This document shows positions 1-7,324 of a DNA stretch of 21,720 bases, piece after piece. This DNA comes from a virus, in the IMG/VR virus record IMGVR_UViG_3300037070_007697, positions 1 to 21,720 of that record. One strand, given 5' to 3'. The position numbers and the translations under genes are program-made. The notes below the pieces were generated by a model. It made no database searches and was not told the origin of the DNA. It saw only the letters and a program-made list of their open reading frames with translations. Numbering within the stretch: the first letter of the stretch is position 1; each line of letters begins with the position of its first letter.

Positions 1-240
1 GAAGCGGAACACCGGATCGGGCATCACGGGCGGCAGATCACCTTCCGCGACTTCCGCGTAGCTGGCGCTTGAGATCAACAACTCAATGACGCCATAGTCG
101 CGATCAAGGCGGATGTCCACAAGCCGGGCGTCTTCCGGTAGGGGATTGGCGACCACCTCAACGGCTTGCGGCCCACGCGTCAAGTAAAGATTCAGCAAGA
201 AGATATCAGAGATTTGGAGACGTTGGAGACGGCGCGTCAC
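1..240 (-). CDS. Hypothetical phage protein, 3' end cut by window edge
   Basis: Eighty codons are open from a GTG at 240 to the window edge, so only the N-terminus is present. The GTG is chosen because AAGGAGA lies 7 nt upstream on the minus strand, one of the better ribosome sites of the left arm. The visible protein begins with an Arg/Gln/Leu-rich stretch and continues as an acidic, beta-rich sequence with no motif I recognise. It follows the head-morphogenesis gene by 12 bases, so it probably belongs to the same leftward head operon, where a scaffold, decoration or capsid-associated protein would be expected. That role is only inferred from position. Confidence 0.6.
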   Translation of the reverse strand, partial: MTRRLQRLQISDIFLLNLYLTRGPQAVEVVANPLPEDARLVDIRLDRDYGVIELLISSASYAEVAEGDLPPVMPDPVFRF

Positions 241-252
241 GGTGGGTCTCCT

Positions 253-846
253 TCAGGGGAGTTGAAAGCCGGTTTGTCCGCTTGCTGTCCGAGTTACGCA
301 GCGACAGTTTGATAGGCATTGCGTTTCGCCCTGCCCGGGCCAGGTGGGCATATCGTCCGGTCGATAAGGCGAGCGGCTGGCGATCGAGGGGCAATCCGAG
401 CAGGATGCGGCGCCGTCATCGAGCAGCCAATAAATGAGCGTTGTCTCCGGCGGCAGGGTCAGCCCCCACGTCTGGTTCGCGGTGCCGACGAGCCTGCCGG
501 CGTAGAGGGACGCCCGCTGCTGCGCGGCGCCCAGCCTGAAATTCCCCTCGGCGTCGAGGTAGCGGTCATCCTCCAGGTCGGACACGAAGCCGGCGAGGAA
601 CTCGGCCTCGTGGTCAACGATGGTCCGAGCGAAGCGCCGGTCATCCTCCTCGAGCGGGGCGAGGTCGCCGGCGTGGTGGCGGCCGATGACGACGGCTTCG
701 ATGTGGGCTTCCTCGAGGTGTGCTGCCATAAGATCGCCAAACTGGCGCGGTCCGATCTCGCCTGCGGCCACCTGGCCGACGAGGGCGCGGAGCTGCTCCA
801 AGGTGTCGGCGTGGAGGGCGAGGAACTGCTCATGGGAGGTTGCCAT
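253..846 (-). CDS. Phage head-morphogenesis / minor head protein (C-terminal domain type)
   Basis: The C-terminal part carries CSDCPSIASRSPY, then LPT-like MPTWPGQGETQC and NCRC. This Cys-Cys, Pro-Tyr, Pro-Gly-x-Gly-x-Thr-x-Cys, Asn-Cys-x-Cys layout is the usual ending of Mu gpF-like/head-morphogenesis proteins, which take part in capsid assembly near the portal. The N-terminal ~130 residues are helical and acidic. At about 197 residues it is shorter than many relatives, which often carry a longer N-terminal region. ATG 846 is used; a TTG at 876 and GTG at 873 in the same frame would add 9-10 residues, and none has a clear ribosome site. It lies in the leftward structural operon, downstream of a methyltransferase. 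Confidence 0.7.
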   Translation of the reverse strand: MATSHEQFLALHADTLEQLRALVGQVAAGEIGPRQFGDLMAAHLEEAHIEAVVIGRHHAGDLAPLEEDDRRFARTIVDHEAEFLAGFVSDLEDDRYLDAEGNFRLGAAQQRASLYAGRLVGTANQTWGLTLPPETTLIYWLLDDGAASCSDCPSIASRSPYRPDDMPTWPGQGETQCLSNCRCVTRTASGQTGFQLP

Positions 847-959
847 GAAGATCGTTCTATCGCCAACCGTCACCAATGATGCCGCTTATTGGGAGGGCAT
901 CCAGTACTGGAAAGAATGGTGCCTGGCCTATCTGGATCTTTGCGTGCGCTATGCCCTCT

Positions 960-2405
960 TCACTCGAGGCAGTCGGACCAGGCGGCCAGGCGGCGCCGGG
1001 TGATCGCCAGGTATTCCGGGTTCAGCTCGATCGAGACGGCCGAGCGGTTGTGCTTGAGGGCGACGAGGGCCACGGTCCCGGCGCCGCCGAAGGGATCGAG
1101 CGCCGTCGCGGGGATCGGGTCGCCGGCGTTGCAGGTGCAGGTGGGCTGCCAGCCGACCTCCTGCCGCTCCCTATAGGTATTGGGATAGACGGTCTCGACC
1201 TTGCCCCCCGGCCGTGACCAGGCGGAGAGCGAATCGTCTCGCTTGACGGGCGTCACCAGATCGCGAAGCGGCTTGCCATCCTCGCGCCGGAGTTCGCCCT
1301 TCTCCACCACCCGCACCCAGCCCGCCCCACACGCCGGGCAGACGCCCCTGGCGCTCGTGCCGGCGAGGAGACATGGTTCCACGAGTGCTTCAGGAAAAAC
1401 CGCGAAGTGCCCTTCGGGGAAGGGTTGCGGCGTGATCTCCCAGACGGTGCGGCGGTTGCGGCGGCCAGTATCTAGCCAGAGACGGTTCTCGCCTTCGTTG
1501 CCCGTCACCAAGCCGAAAGAGCCACGTCCATTGTCTGCTTGCGTGGCCTTCGACCAATTCGCGATTCCCTTCTGGCGTTGCCGTGCGAAGCCGGACGTTC
1601 CTTCCGAATCTTCTCGGATCGCCTCGGCATCATAGAAGTAGGTTGGTCGCTTGGCAAGCAGGAAGAGATACTCATGGCTGCGGGTCGGCCGGTCGGTGAC
1701 GCTTTCCGGCATCGGATTCGGCTTCGAGTAAATGATGTCGGAGCGCAGATACCACCCCTCCGCTTGCAGCGCGAACGCGAGCCGCCAGGGGACGCCCATG
1801 AGGTCTTTCGGCTTGAGGCCGGTGCCGTCGAAGGCCGCATGGAACTCTGGCCGCCGGTTCTGGCTAAAGCCATTCGTCCAGCCATTCGTATCGGAGGCGG
1901 GCGGCTCCCCCTTCATCCGGGCGTTCTTGTCGCCCCAATAACCGGCGTAAGAATCCCCCATGTTGAGGAACAGTGTGCCATCGTCCCGCAGCACTCTCCA
2001 GACCTGGCGAAACACACCGACCATGGTCTCCAGATACTCGGCCAGCGAGCCTTCCAGCCCGATCTGCCGATCGACACGCCGGGCGCCGCAGTGGCCGCAG
2101 AGGTCGCGGAACTGGGTGACGCGGGTATTCTCCTGCTTCTTCTCGCCGGGCGCGTTCCCCCAACGCTCGTTGAAGCCGACGTTGAGGTTCTGCACCTGCT
2201 CGACATGATCGCAGCCCGGCTCCCCGCCCTCCCACTCCCCCGTTCCGTAATCGCGAAGCCCGAAGTATGGCGGCGAGGTGATGACGCAGTGCACCGACTG
2301 CGCCGGCAGTTCTGCCAGCACCTCGCGGCAATCCCCGAGGAGGAGCCGGGCCTTCGGGCCGCCGGCGTATTCGAGCGGGAGACGCGGGAGGGTGGAGGGT
2401 TTCAT
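960..2405 (-). CDS. DNA methyltransferase (N4-cytosine/N6-adenine type, SPPY motif)
   Basis: This is an S-adenosylmethionine-dependent amino-methyltransferase of the N6_N4_Mtase family. The catalytic motif TSPPYFGLRDYG is near residues 43-54 and the AdoMet-binding motif DPFGGAGT is near 437, so motif IV precedes motif I (beta-type order). Cys pairs CGHC, CPAC and CTC could form zinc knuckles. No restriction enzyme gene is adjacent, which suits an orphan phage enzyme protecting phage DNA or altering its methylation. Start: ATG 2405 lies 32 bases after the portal stop but lacks a clear ribosome site; GTG 2492 would add 29 low-complexity residues and overlap the portal gene. It is embedded between portal and head gene. 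Confidence 0.9.
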   Translation of the reverse strand: MKPSTLPRLPLEYAGGPKARLLLGDCREVLAELPAQSVHCVITSPPYFGLRDYGTGEWEGGEPGCDHVEQVQNLNVGFNERWGNAPGEKKQENTRVTQFRDLCGHCGARRVDRQIGLEGSLAEYLETMVGVFRQVWRVLRDDGTLFLNMGDSYAGYWGDKNARMKGEPPASDTNGWTNGFSQNRRPEFHAAFDGTGLKPKDLMGVPWRLAFALQAEGWYLRSDIIYSKPNPMPESVTDRPTRSHEYLFLLAKRPTYFYDAEAIREDSEGTSGFARQRQKGIANWSKATQADNGRGSFGLVTGNEGENRLWLDTGRRNRRTVWEITPQPFPEGHFAVFPEALVEPCLLAGTSARGVCPACGAGWVRVVEKGELRREDGKPLRDLVTPVKRDDSLSAWSRPGGKVETVYPNTYRERQEVGWQPTCTCNAGDPIPATALDPFGGAGTVALVALKHNRSAVSIELNPEYLAITRRRLAAWSDCLE

Positions 2406-2437
2406 AGGAGCAGGTTCGGCAGTCGTGCCGGCCGTCC

Positions 2438-3829
2438 CTACGCCTCCCGACCGTTCCCGTTCCGCTCGGCGAGTTCCCGCCGCTCGCGCCACTTCCGGGC
2501 GATGTCCTGCCGCACGCTCGCCGCCTGGCGCTGCTCCTCCTCGCGGTCCTGCGGGTTGCCGCCGCGAGCCTGATCTCCCACCGCCCCACTGCTGCTGCTG
2601 TTTTGGGGATAGAGGGAGTCGCCGTCACGGACGGGATCGAGCCCGACCTGGGCGCGTGCTTCATTGACCGAAAGCCAAGGTCCGCCGACGGCCTTGGTCA
2701 GGCGGTCGTGTAGCTTGTCCATGTCTTCTGCCAGGGCCCGAACCTTGCTGTAGTCGCGGCCGAGCCGGATGCCGGGCCGGTAGCCCGACATCTGCGGCAT
2801 AAGCTGGAGGGTGAGCTGGCTGTCGAAGATCCCCTGGAGCGGCATGAGCACCTGTTCATAAGTGCCCTCACGCGCCTGCTCCATGTTCGCGTAAGTCTTA
2901 CTATCCGAAGGCAAGCCGATCAACATCGGGTCGATCCCGAGCGCCGAGAGGATGCGCGGGGTCGGCATCCGGGCGATCTTGTCCAGCGCCATCTGCTCGG
3001 GGCTGAAGCCCAGGTTCTGCACGTCCACCGGGAGCGACGGGATCATGACATCGCCCCGGTTGTCACCCGTGAAGAGGTCGCGGAACAGTTCCTTCATGCG
3101 GGCGGCCACCTCGGGCGGGATCGGCTCGTCAGCGTCTTTGGGACTGATGATCGCGCCAGGCACGCCCATATTCCGGAGAATGCTCGCCGTGTAGGTCTGC
3201 GCCTCGTTATCGGTGCAGATGGCCCGGAGTTCCGCCGCGAGCGGCGAGAGGCCGCGCAGGTAGTTCGCCGGGTCCGTGCCATTCTGGAAATGGATGACGT
3301 CTTCGACCTTCAAGGGGATCGTCTCGCCGTCCCGCCGGTAGTCGTACCGGGTCCGGTAAACGGAGCCGTCTTTGCTGCCGATCGGCGTCATGAGATGGTG
3401 GGGGATGTAGATCAAGCCGACCGGGACACCGGCGCCGGAGCGCTCCACACTCCAGTAAGCATTACCGTCCGCGCACCAGGAGAGGAGCGTCGACATCCAC
3501 AATACGCTCGCGTCATACCAGCGGTTCGGCTGCGCGAGCAGATCGGTTAGCGGGTGCGGCTTAAGCTGCTCCTCTTCGTCACCGACGCGCTCATAGACGA
3601 CGTGGGGGGCGTCCTGCCAGTTGCGCGCGAGCCACTGGGTTGCAGACCAGACCGGTCCCGATAGGTAGAGCGGGCCGGCATCTCTCCGGTAGTCATAGCG
3701 GGCGCCCGGCAGAATCGGGAAGGTGCCACCGAGCCAGGAGCCGCTGCCCCATGACGCCGTTCTATTCGTCGGGAAGCGGAATCGCTTGAGGCCGGCGAGC
3801 CCCCGGCCGATCCGTGTTAGTCCGTTCAT
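2438..3829 (-). CDS. HK97-family phage portal protein
   Basis: The 463-residue product has the organisation of HK97-type portals: an N-terminal segment, the SGPVWSATQWLARNW and LLAQPNRWYDA regions, PLKVEDVIHFQNG, RGLSPLAAELRAI, then IARMPTPRILSALGIDPMLIG and a C-terminal VNEARAQVGLDPVRDGDSLYP segment. The portal forms the dodecameric ring at the capsid vertex through which DNA is packaged and leaves. After SLYPQN comes a Ser run (CAG-type codon repeat) and an Arg/Glu/Gln-rich tail. The 27-nt stretch encoding that junction (2588-2614) recurs at 8372-8398 outside any gene. ATG start; only a weak AAAGGG lies upstream. Length is normal for the family. Confidence 0.95.
   Translation of the reverse strand: MNGLTRIGRGLAGLKRFRFPTNRTASWGSGSWLGGTFPILPGARYDYRRDAGPLYLSGPVWSATQWLARNWQDAPHVVYERVGDEEEQLKPHPLTDLLAQPNRWYDASVLWMSTLLSWCADGNAYWSVERSGAGVPVGLIYIPHHLMTPIGSKDGSVYRTRYDYRRDGETIPLKVEDVIHFQNGTDPANYLRGLSPLAAELRAICTDNEAQTYTASILRNMGVPGAIISPKDADEPIPPEVAARMKELFRDLFTGDNRGDVMIPSLPVDVQNLGFSPEQMALDKIARMPTPRILSALGIDPMLIGLPSDSKTYANMEQAREGTYEQVLMPLQGIFDSQLTLQLMPQMSGYRPGIRLGRDYSKVRALAEDMDKLHDRLTKAVGGPWLSVNEARAQVGLDPVRDGDSLYPQNSSSSGAVGDQARGGNPQDREEEQRQAASVRQDIARKWRERRELAERNGNGREA
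2588..2614. repeat. Dispersed 27-nt repeat, copy A (inside portal gene)
   Basis: On the plus strand it consists of ACTGCTGCTGCTG followed by TTTTGGGGATAGAG. An identical 27-nt copy is at 8372-8398 and a related copy at 5892-5915. In this copy it encodes the Tyr-Pro-Gln-Asn-Ser-Ser-Ser-Ser junction of the portal on the minus strand. Confidence 0.85.
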
Positions 3830-3896
3830 TCGGCGTGAAAGAGCCCTTTAAGTAGGAGGAGGAGGGCGACGGTGAACAGGAAGGTGACATCCAGGG

Positions 3897-4025
3897 TCAG
3901 TCATCGCGGGTGCCGCCGAGAATCCAGAGCATGATGAACCAGAGCGCGAGCAGCACGGCGCCGACAAAGAGGATGCCGCCGGCACAGGCGAGCCAGTATA
4001 AGAAAACGTCGAAGGGACCGATCAC
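3897..4025 (-). CDS. Small single-span membrane protein between terminase and portal
   Basis: A 42-residue product begins at GTG 4025, which overlaps the TGA of the terminase nuclease ORF (GTGA), so translation is probably coupled. Residues ~8-36 form one hydrophobic helix (YWLACAGGILFVGAVLLALW then FIMLWIL), ending in a polar GGTRDD tail. No family is recognised. Right behind it, 3829-3900 on the minus strand is open in another frame from a CTG overlapping the TGA, coding a second hydrophobic peptide (FLFTVALLLLLKGLF) that would end on the portal ATG; without a standard start codon that one is only a possibility. Membrane peptides are unexpected at this place in a packaging operon. Confidence 0.6.
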   Translation of the reverse strand: MIGPFDVFLYWLACAGGILFVGAVLLALWFIMLWILGGTRDD

Positions 4026-4504
4026 GCGACCGTCCAGGTCCGCTTCCCAGCGAGCTTGTTGAACGCCAGAGCGCAGGCGTCTACCTGGTCATCATGGCGA
4101 CCGGCCGGAAAGACGATGAACTCCTCGATGAAGACCTGGTTCCACGTCGCCTTGAGCAGCTTGACGTTTCCGGCCTCAAGCTGCGCCGCGAGCGGCATGG
4201 CGCGGGTCACTTTGTCCCCGGTGGTCCGTTCGGCGCGAATGGTAAAGCCCTGGAGCAGGCGCACGAGGGATGCCGTCACGCTCTTGCCGGAGGAGCCAGG
4301 CTCCTCTTCCACCCAGACCGCCGTGGCAGTGCCATCCATCTGCGCCGTCGTGAGGATGATCTGGTCGCGGGCGTGAGGGGTCCAACGGCCGCGAATGACA
4401 TCCTCCACGTAGAAAAAGCCTTTCGCTGACTTGGCGAGCTTCACGCCGCAGGTCCAGTCCCCCTCCTCGGTCGCCGCCAGATCCCAGGCCCGCACTCGCT
4501 GCAC
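4022..4504 (-). CDS. Terminase large subunit, nuclease domain (separate ORF)
   Basis: The 160 residues match the RNase H-like nuclease domain of phage large terminases, the part that cuts concatemeric DNA. Likely metal ligands are Asp8 (RAWDLAAT), the acidic WVEEEPG segment (Glu66-68) and Asp138/139/142 in HDDQVDA. The ORF starts at GTG 4504 with GGAGGGGG just upstream, a good ribosome site. It lies in the same reading frame as the ATPase ORF, separated only by one TAG and five sense codons, so the two would make one protein of about 499 residues of normal TerL length if the stop were read through. Confidence 0.9.
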   Translation of the reverse strand: MQRVRAWDLAATEEGDWTCGVKLAKSAKGFFYVEDVIRGRWTPHARDQIILTTAQMDGTATAVWVEEEPGSSGKSVTASLVRLLQGFTIRAERTTGDKVTRAMPLAAQLEAGNVKLLKATWNQVFIEEFIVFPAGRHDDQVDACALAFNKLAGKRTWTVA

Positions 4505-4519
4505 GCTTCCCCCTCCGGT

Positions 4520-5521
4520 CTACTCGAGCGGCATGGCGTCCACCAGGGTCAGCCATTCCCGTTGAAAGATGGCTCCCGAGCGCGGCGCCGGCCTCTGTTG
4601 GAGTTGCCCGGCAGCCCGAAGCGGCGTCAGGTCTGCCATCAGGCGCTCGATCTCGACGTCCCCGAAGCGCCCCGGGTCGAGCAGTTCGCCGTCTCGGGTG
4701 CGCGGATCCACGAAGCCGAGGGCGGTCTTGCTCTTGTAAGGGTGATCGGGCTCATAGCGCGCCGGCAGGCAGAGGTGGTCATAGGTTCCCTTGGCGATGA
4801 CGTGGCCGCAGAGATCCTCCTCGTGGACCCGCTGCGCGATGATAACGCGGGCAACGGTCTGCGGATTGTTGCCGCGTGTCGACATCGCCGCGTCCCACCA
4901 GTTGAGCACCTCGCCGCGTTGGACGTCCGACTCGGCCGCCATGACGTTATGCGGATCGTCACACAGAAGCACATCTCCGCCGCTTCCTGTCACCTGCCCG
5001 CCAACCGAGGTAGAGAGCCGGTAGCCGCCGGCGGAGTTATCGAATTGGATCTTGGCGTTTTGATCCTCCATCATCCGAAACCGATCGCCCCAGCGGGATT
5101 GATACCAGGCGGAGGAGATGAGCCGCCGACACTTCACCGAGTCGCGAATGGCGAGGTTCTGGGCGTAGGAGGAGCAGAGCCACCGGGCCGCCGGCTTGTG
5201 GATCCAGACCCACGCCGGCCACATCACCGAAGCGATGGTGCTTTTGGCGCTCCGAGGCGGGATGTTGATAACCAGGTTGCGGATCCGACCTGCCGTGACG
5301 GCTGCCAGGTGATCGCAGATCGCCTCGAGGTGCCAGCCGGGCACGAAGGGGTCGGGGTCCACCTGGGGCCATGCCTGGCAGACGAACTCATAGAGGTTCC
5401 TCTCCGCCAGTTCCGTTTCGACCGTTTCCAGCAGCCTGGGCAGATCCCGCAAGGACACGCTTAATTTCGCGGAGCTGTTCCGTCGAATAGGTGCGGAGAT
5501 CGACTGAGATCGGGCCGCCAT
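4520..5521 (-). CDS. Terminase large subunit, ATPase domain (separate ORF)
   Basis: This is the packaging motor ATPase domain. The Walker A-like INIPPRSAKST is at residues ~86-95, Walker B-like DVLLCDDPHN at ~183-192, and the coupling-type segment IIAQRVHEEDL follows. It ends with AIFQREWLTLVDAMPLE and TAG, exactly where related terminases run on into the nuclease domain. ATG 5521 has AGGAAAGG upstream but overlaps the small-subunit gene by 134 bases; a GTG at 5458 or TTG at 5452 would shorten the overlap and are possible real starts. The protein acts at the portal vertex with TerS and the nuclease domain. Confidence 0.92.
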   Translation of the reverse strand: MAARSQSISAPIRRNSSAKLSVSLRDLPRLLETVETELAERNLYEFVCQAWPQVDPDPFVPGWHLEAICDHLAAVTAGRIRNLVINIPPRSAKSTIASVMWPAWVWIHKPAARWLCSSYAQNLAIRDSVKCRRLISSAWYQSRWGDRFRMMEDQNAKIQFDNSAGGYRLSTSVGGQVTGSGGDVLLCDDPHNVMAAESDVQRGEVLNWWDAAMSTRGNNPQTVARVIIAQRVHEEDLCGHVIAKGTYDHLCLPARYEPDHPYKSKTALGFVDPRTRDGELLDPGRFGDVEIERLMADLTPLRAAGQLQQRPAPRSGAIFQREWLTLVDAMPLE

Positions 5522-5843
5522 CCTTTCCTGCTACCTCCACCCGCTCCGTCCGCGCCCAATCCTCGGGCCGGCGTCGTTCCAGCCACCACGCCGCCGCCTG
5601 CCAGGTGCCGGCCTGCGCCGCCTTGCGGACGACAAGGGTATTGGCCGCTACCGCTTCACTCTCCGCTTTTTCTACCTGGCTCCTAAAACTCTCACTAGAT
5701 GCCTGATAGCGGTAGAGCGTGCTTTCCCCGACGCCACACGCCGCCGCCGCGTCTTTCTTCGGCACGCCAGCCTGCAAGAGTTGCAAGAGCCGATGCTCCA
5801 CCTCCGCCGTAATCGCCGGCGGTCGGCCGCCTTTACCTGCCAT
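5388..5843 (-). CDS. Terminase small subunit (HTH DNA-binding)
   Basis: The product of 151 residues opens with a basic MAGKGGRPP segment and a helix-turn-helix (LLQAGVPKKDAAAACGVGES then TLYRYQ, residues ~20-50), followed by a helical QVEKAESEAVAANTLVVRKA region and WWLERRRPEDWARTERVEV, the typical layout of phage small terminases that recognise the packaging site. ATG 5843 is preferred; TTG 5849 in frame adds two residues. Its 3' end overlaps the large-subunit ORF by up to 134 bases, which is long even for phage genes and makes the large-subunit start doubtful. Confidence 0.85.
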   Translation of the reverse strand: MAGKGGRPPAITAEVEHRLLQLLQAGVPKKDAAAACGVGESTLYRYQASSESFRSQVEKAESEAVAANTLVVRKAAQAGTWQAAAWWLERRRPEDWARTERVEVAGKDGGPISVDLRTYSTEQLREIKRVLAGSAQAAGNGRNGTGGEEPL

Positions 5844-5891
5844 CGTCAACCTGCGTCACGCCCGGCGGGGTCTGAACACCCATCGGGCATC

Positions 5892-5924
5892 CTGCTGCTG
5901 CTGTTTTTAGGATAGGGGGGGGGG
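5892..5924. repeat. Dispersed CTG repeat, copy C, with adjoining G10 tract
   Basis: The sequence CTGCTGCTGCTG is followed by TTTTTAGGATAG, resembling the copies at 2588 and 8372, then runs into ten G residues at 5915-5924. It lies between the ParB-like methyltransferase stop and the terminase small subunit. The homopolymer is a possible slippage or sequencing-error site but is not inside either reading frame. Confidence 0.7.
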
Positions 5925-5933
5925 AGGGAAAGC

Positions 5934-7178
5934 TCACGTCAGCCGCCTCGCGGTCTCTCCGGTGGCCGCCTCGTATCTCGCCAGGCAGACATCGGCATAT
6001 CTGGCGTCGATCTCGCAGCCATAGGCCACCCGACCGGTGGATTGGCAGGCGAGGATCGTTGAGCCCGAGCCGAGGAACGGGTCGTATACCAGATCACCAG
6101 GTCGGGAGGAGTTCTTGACCATCGTCTCGATGAGGGCAACGGGTTTCATGGTCGGGTGCTGCTCGCTTGCCTTCGGGCGCGGCACCTCGAAGACGCTATC
6201 GTGAGTGCGGTCATCGGTGAAGTAATGAGCGCCTGGGAGCCAGCCGTAGAGAATGTTTTCGTGGCGGAAGTGGTAATCACCGCGCCCGAGCACAAACTGA
6301 TCCTTGATCCACACGAGTTGCCAGCGATATTGAAAGCCGATCCCTGCCACTGCCGCGATGAAATGCGGCAGTAGCGTGCCCGCCGGGCACGCTACATAGC
6401 AACCGGCTCCCGGCTCTCCGTATTCTGCCGCGAGCTGGAGTGCCTCCTGTGCCAGACGTTCGGTAGCCGCTTCGGAAGCGTGGTCACCGCCCATCTCGAC
6501 TTCGCTTCGCCGGCCGCCGTCTGCCTCATTCAGAAACGCATTCTTGTCCGCGTAGGAAACCCCGTAGGGGGGATCGGTCCACACCAGCCGCAGCCGCTTG
6601 CCGTCGAACAGCCGGCCGACGCCCTCCGCATCCGTGCAGTCACCCACCCAAATCTTGTGCTTGCCTAATTGCCAGAGTTCGCCCGGCTGACAGCGTGTCT
6701 CTATCGCCTCCGGTATGACGTCGGGGTCGGCGCCCTCGACCAGGCCGGAAGGGGTCTCCAGCCCGCGCAGCAGCGCCTCCAGCTCATCCCCGGTCCAGAG
6801 CGCCGAGAGGTCGATCTCCTGGGCAAGCGCCGCGTCGATCTCGGCAGGGTTCCACTCGAGGTCTAACTCACCCGCACGATTGTCAAAAAACGCCAGCTTG
6901 CGCGTGGCCGGCTCATCGAGGTCCAGATCGGTGCGCTGCACCGCGACGAGGCGGCTGCCATCCGTCTCCACGATGATCGCCTCGGCGAGCCCAGCCGCCA
7001 TCGCCTGCTCGGTCGCTTTATTCCCAGCGATCAGTTTCCGGTTGCGGTCGATCAGCACCGACCGGCCGGCGCCGAACTCCTCCAGGCTCTTCCGGAGCAC
7101 CTCACGACCGCGCTCGGTGCCGAGATTGGCGTTCGCAGAATCGGGCAAGAGCGAACTGAGGGGAACGATTTCTGCCAT
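5934..7178 (-). CDS. ParB-like domain fused to DNA N4/N6 methyltransferase
   Basis: Residues 1-100 resemble a ParB/Srx-type N-terminal domain (IVPLSSLLPDSANANLGTER, then SVLIDRNRKLIAGNKATEQA), common in phage orphan methyltransferases. The C-terminal half is an amino-methyltransferase: LVWTDPPYGVSYADK gives DPPY at ~202-205, and VYDPFLGSGST gives the AdoMet motif at ~366. HPTMKPVALIETMVKNS is also typical. It probably methylates phage or host DNA. ATG 7178 starts the family-like MAEIVPLSSL sequence; TTG 7229 would add 17 unrelated residues. A strong leftward terminator hairpin ends only 5 bases before this ATG, so expression may require readthrough or antitermination. Confidence 0.9.
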   Translation of the reverse strand: MAEIVPLSSLLPDSANANLGTERGREVLRKSLEEFGAGRSVLIDRNRKLIAGNKATEQAMAAGLAEAIIVETDGSRLVAVQRTDLDLDEPATRKLAFFDNRAGELDLEWNPAEIDAALAQEIDLSALWTGDELEALLRGLETPSGLVEGADPDVIPEAIETRCQPGELWQLGKHKIWVGDCTDAEGVGRLFDGKRLRLVWTDPPYGVSYADKNAFLNEADGGRRSEVEMGGDHASEAATERLAQEALQLAAEYGEPGAGCYVACPAGTLLPHFIAAVAGIGFQYRWQLVWIKDQFVLGRGDYHFRHENILYGWLPGAHYFTDDRTHDSVFEVPRPKASEQHPTMKPVALIETMVKNSSRPGDLVYDPFLGSGSTILACQSTGRVAYGCEIDARYADVCLARYEAATGETARRLT

Positions 7179-7183
7179 AGCGC

Positions 7184-7216
7184 AAGAAAAACACCCCCAC
7201 CGTAAGCCGGTGGAGG
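7184..7216 (-). terminator. Rho-independent terminator abutting the methyltransferase start
   Basis: Read on the minus strand, CCTCCACCG pairs with CGGTGGGGG (9 bp with one T-G wobble) around loop GCTTA, followed by TGTTTTTCTT. It would end leftward transcripts from the 7325-7813 gene, or act as an attenuator for the next gene. The plus strand has no T-run after the stem. Confidence 0.8.
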
Positions 7217-7324
7217 CGTCAGGACACAAAGGATAGGGAGAGTATGGGCCGGATGAAAGCGTAAAGCAAGAGCCCGTTCGGCTGCTTTCGGGGCAATGGA
7301 GGAGGACGGATTGGTCTGCGCTCT

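Noticed and set aside
1539-2573. 344-codon plus-strand frame across the methyltransferase and portal genes.
   Set aside because: Antisense shadow of two clearly recognisable proteins.
4520-4522. TAG reassigned to an amino acid in this phage.
   Set aside because: Several well-bounded genes (portal, amidase, endonuclease) end in TAG at the expected lengths, and no suppressor tRNA is seen.
4562-5464. 300-codon plus-strand frame across the terminase.
   Set aside because: Antisense shadow of the terminase ATPase gene.
5915-5924. G10 homopolymer as a phase-variation switch.
   Set aside because: It lies between genes and changes neither reading frame; no promoter spacing depends on it visibly.
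6371-6395. Perfect 11-bp hairpin with 3-nt loop in the ParB-like methyltransferase gene.
   Set aside because: It encodes the family-typical YVACPAGTLL segment, so the symmetry is probably a by-product of the codons; no T-run follows.
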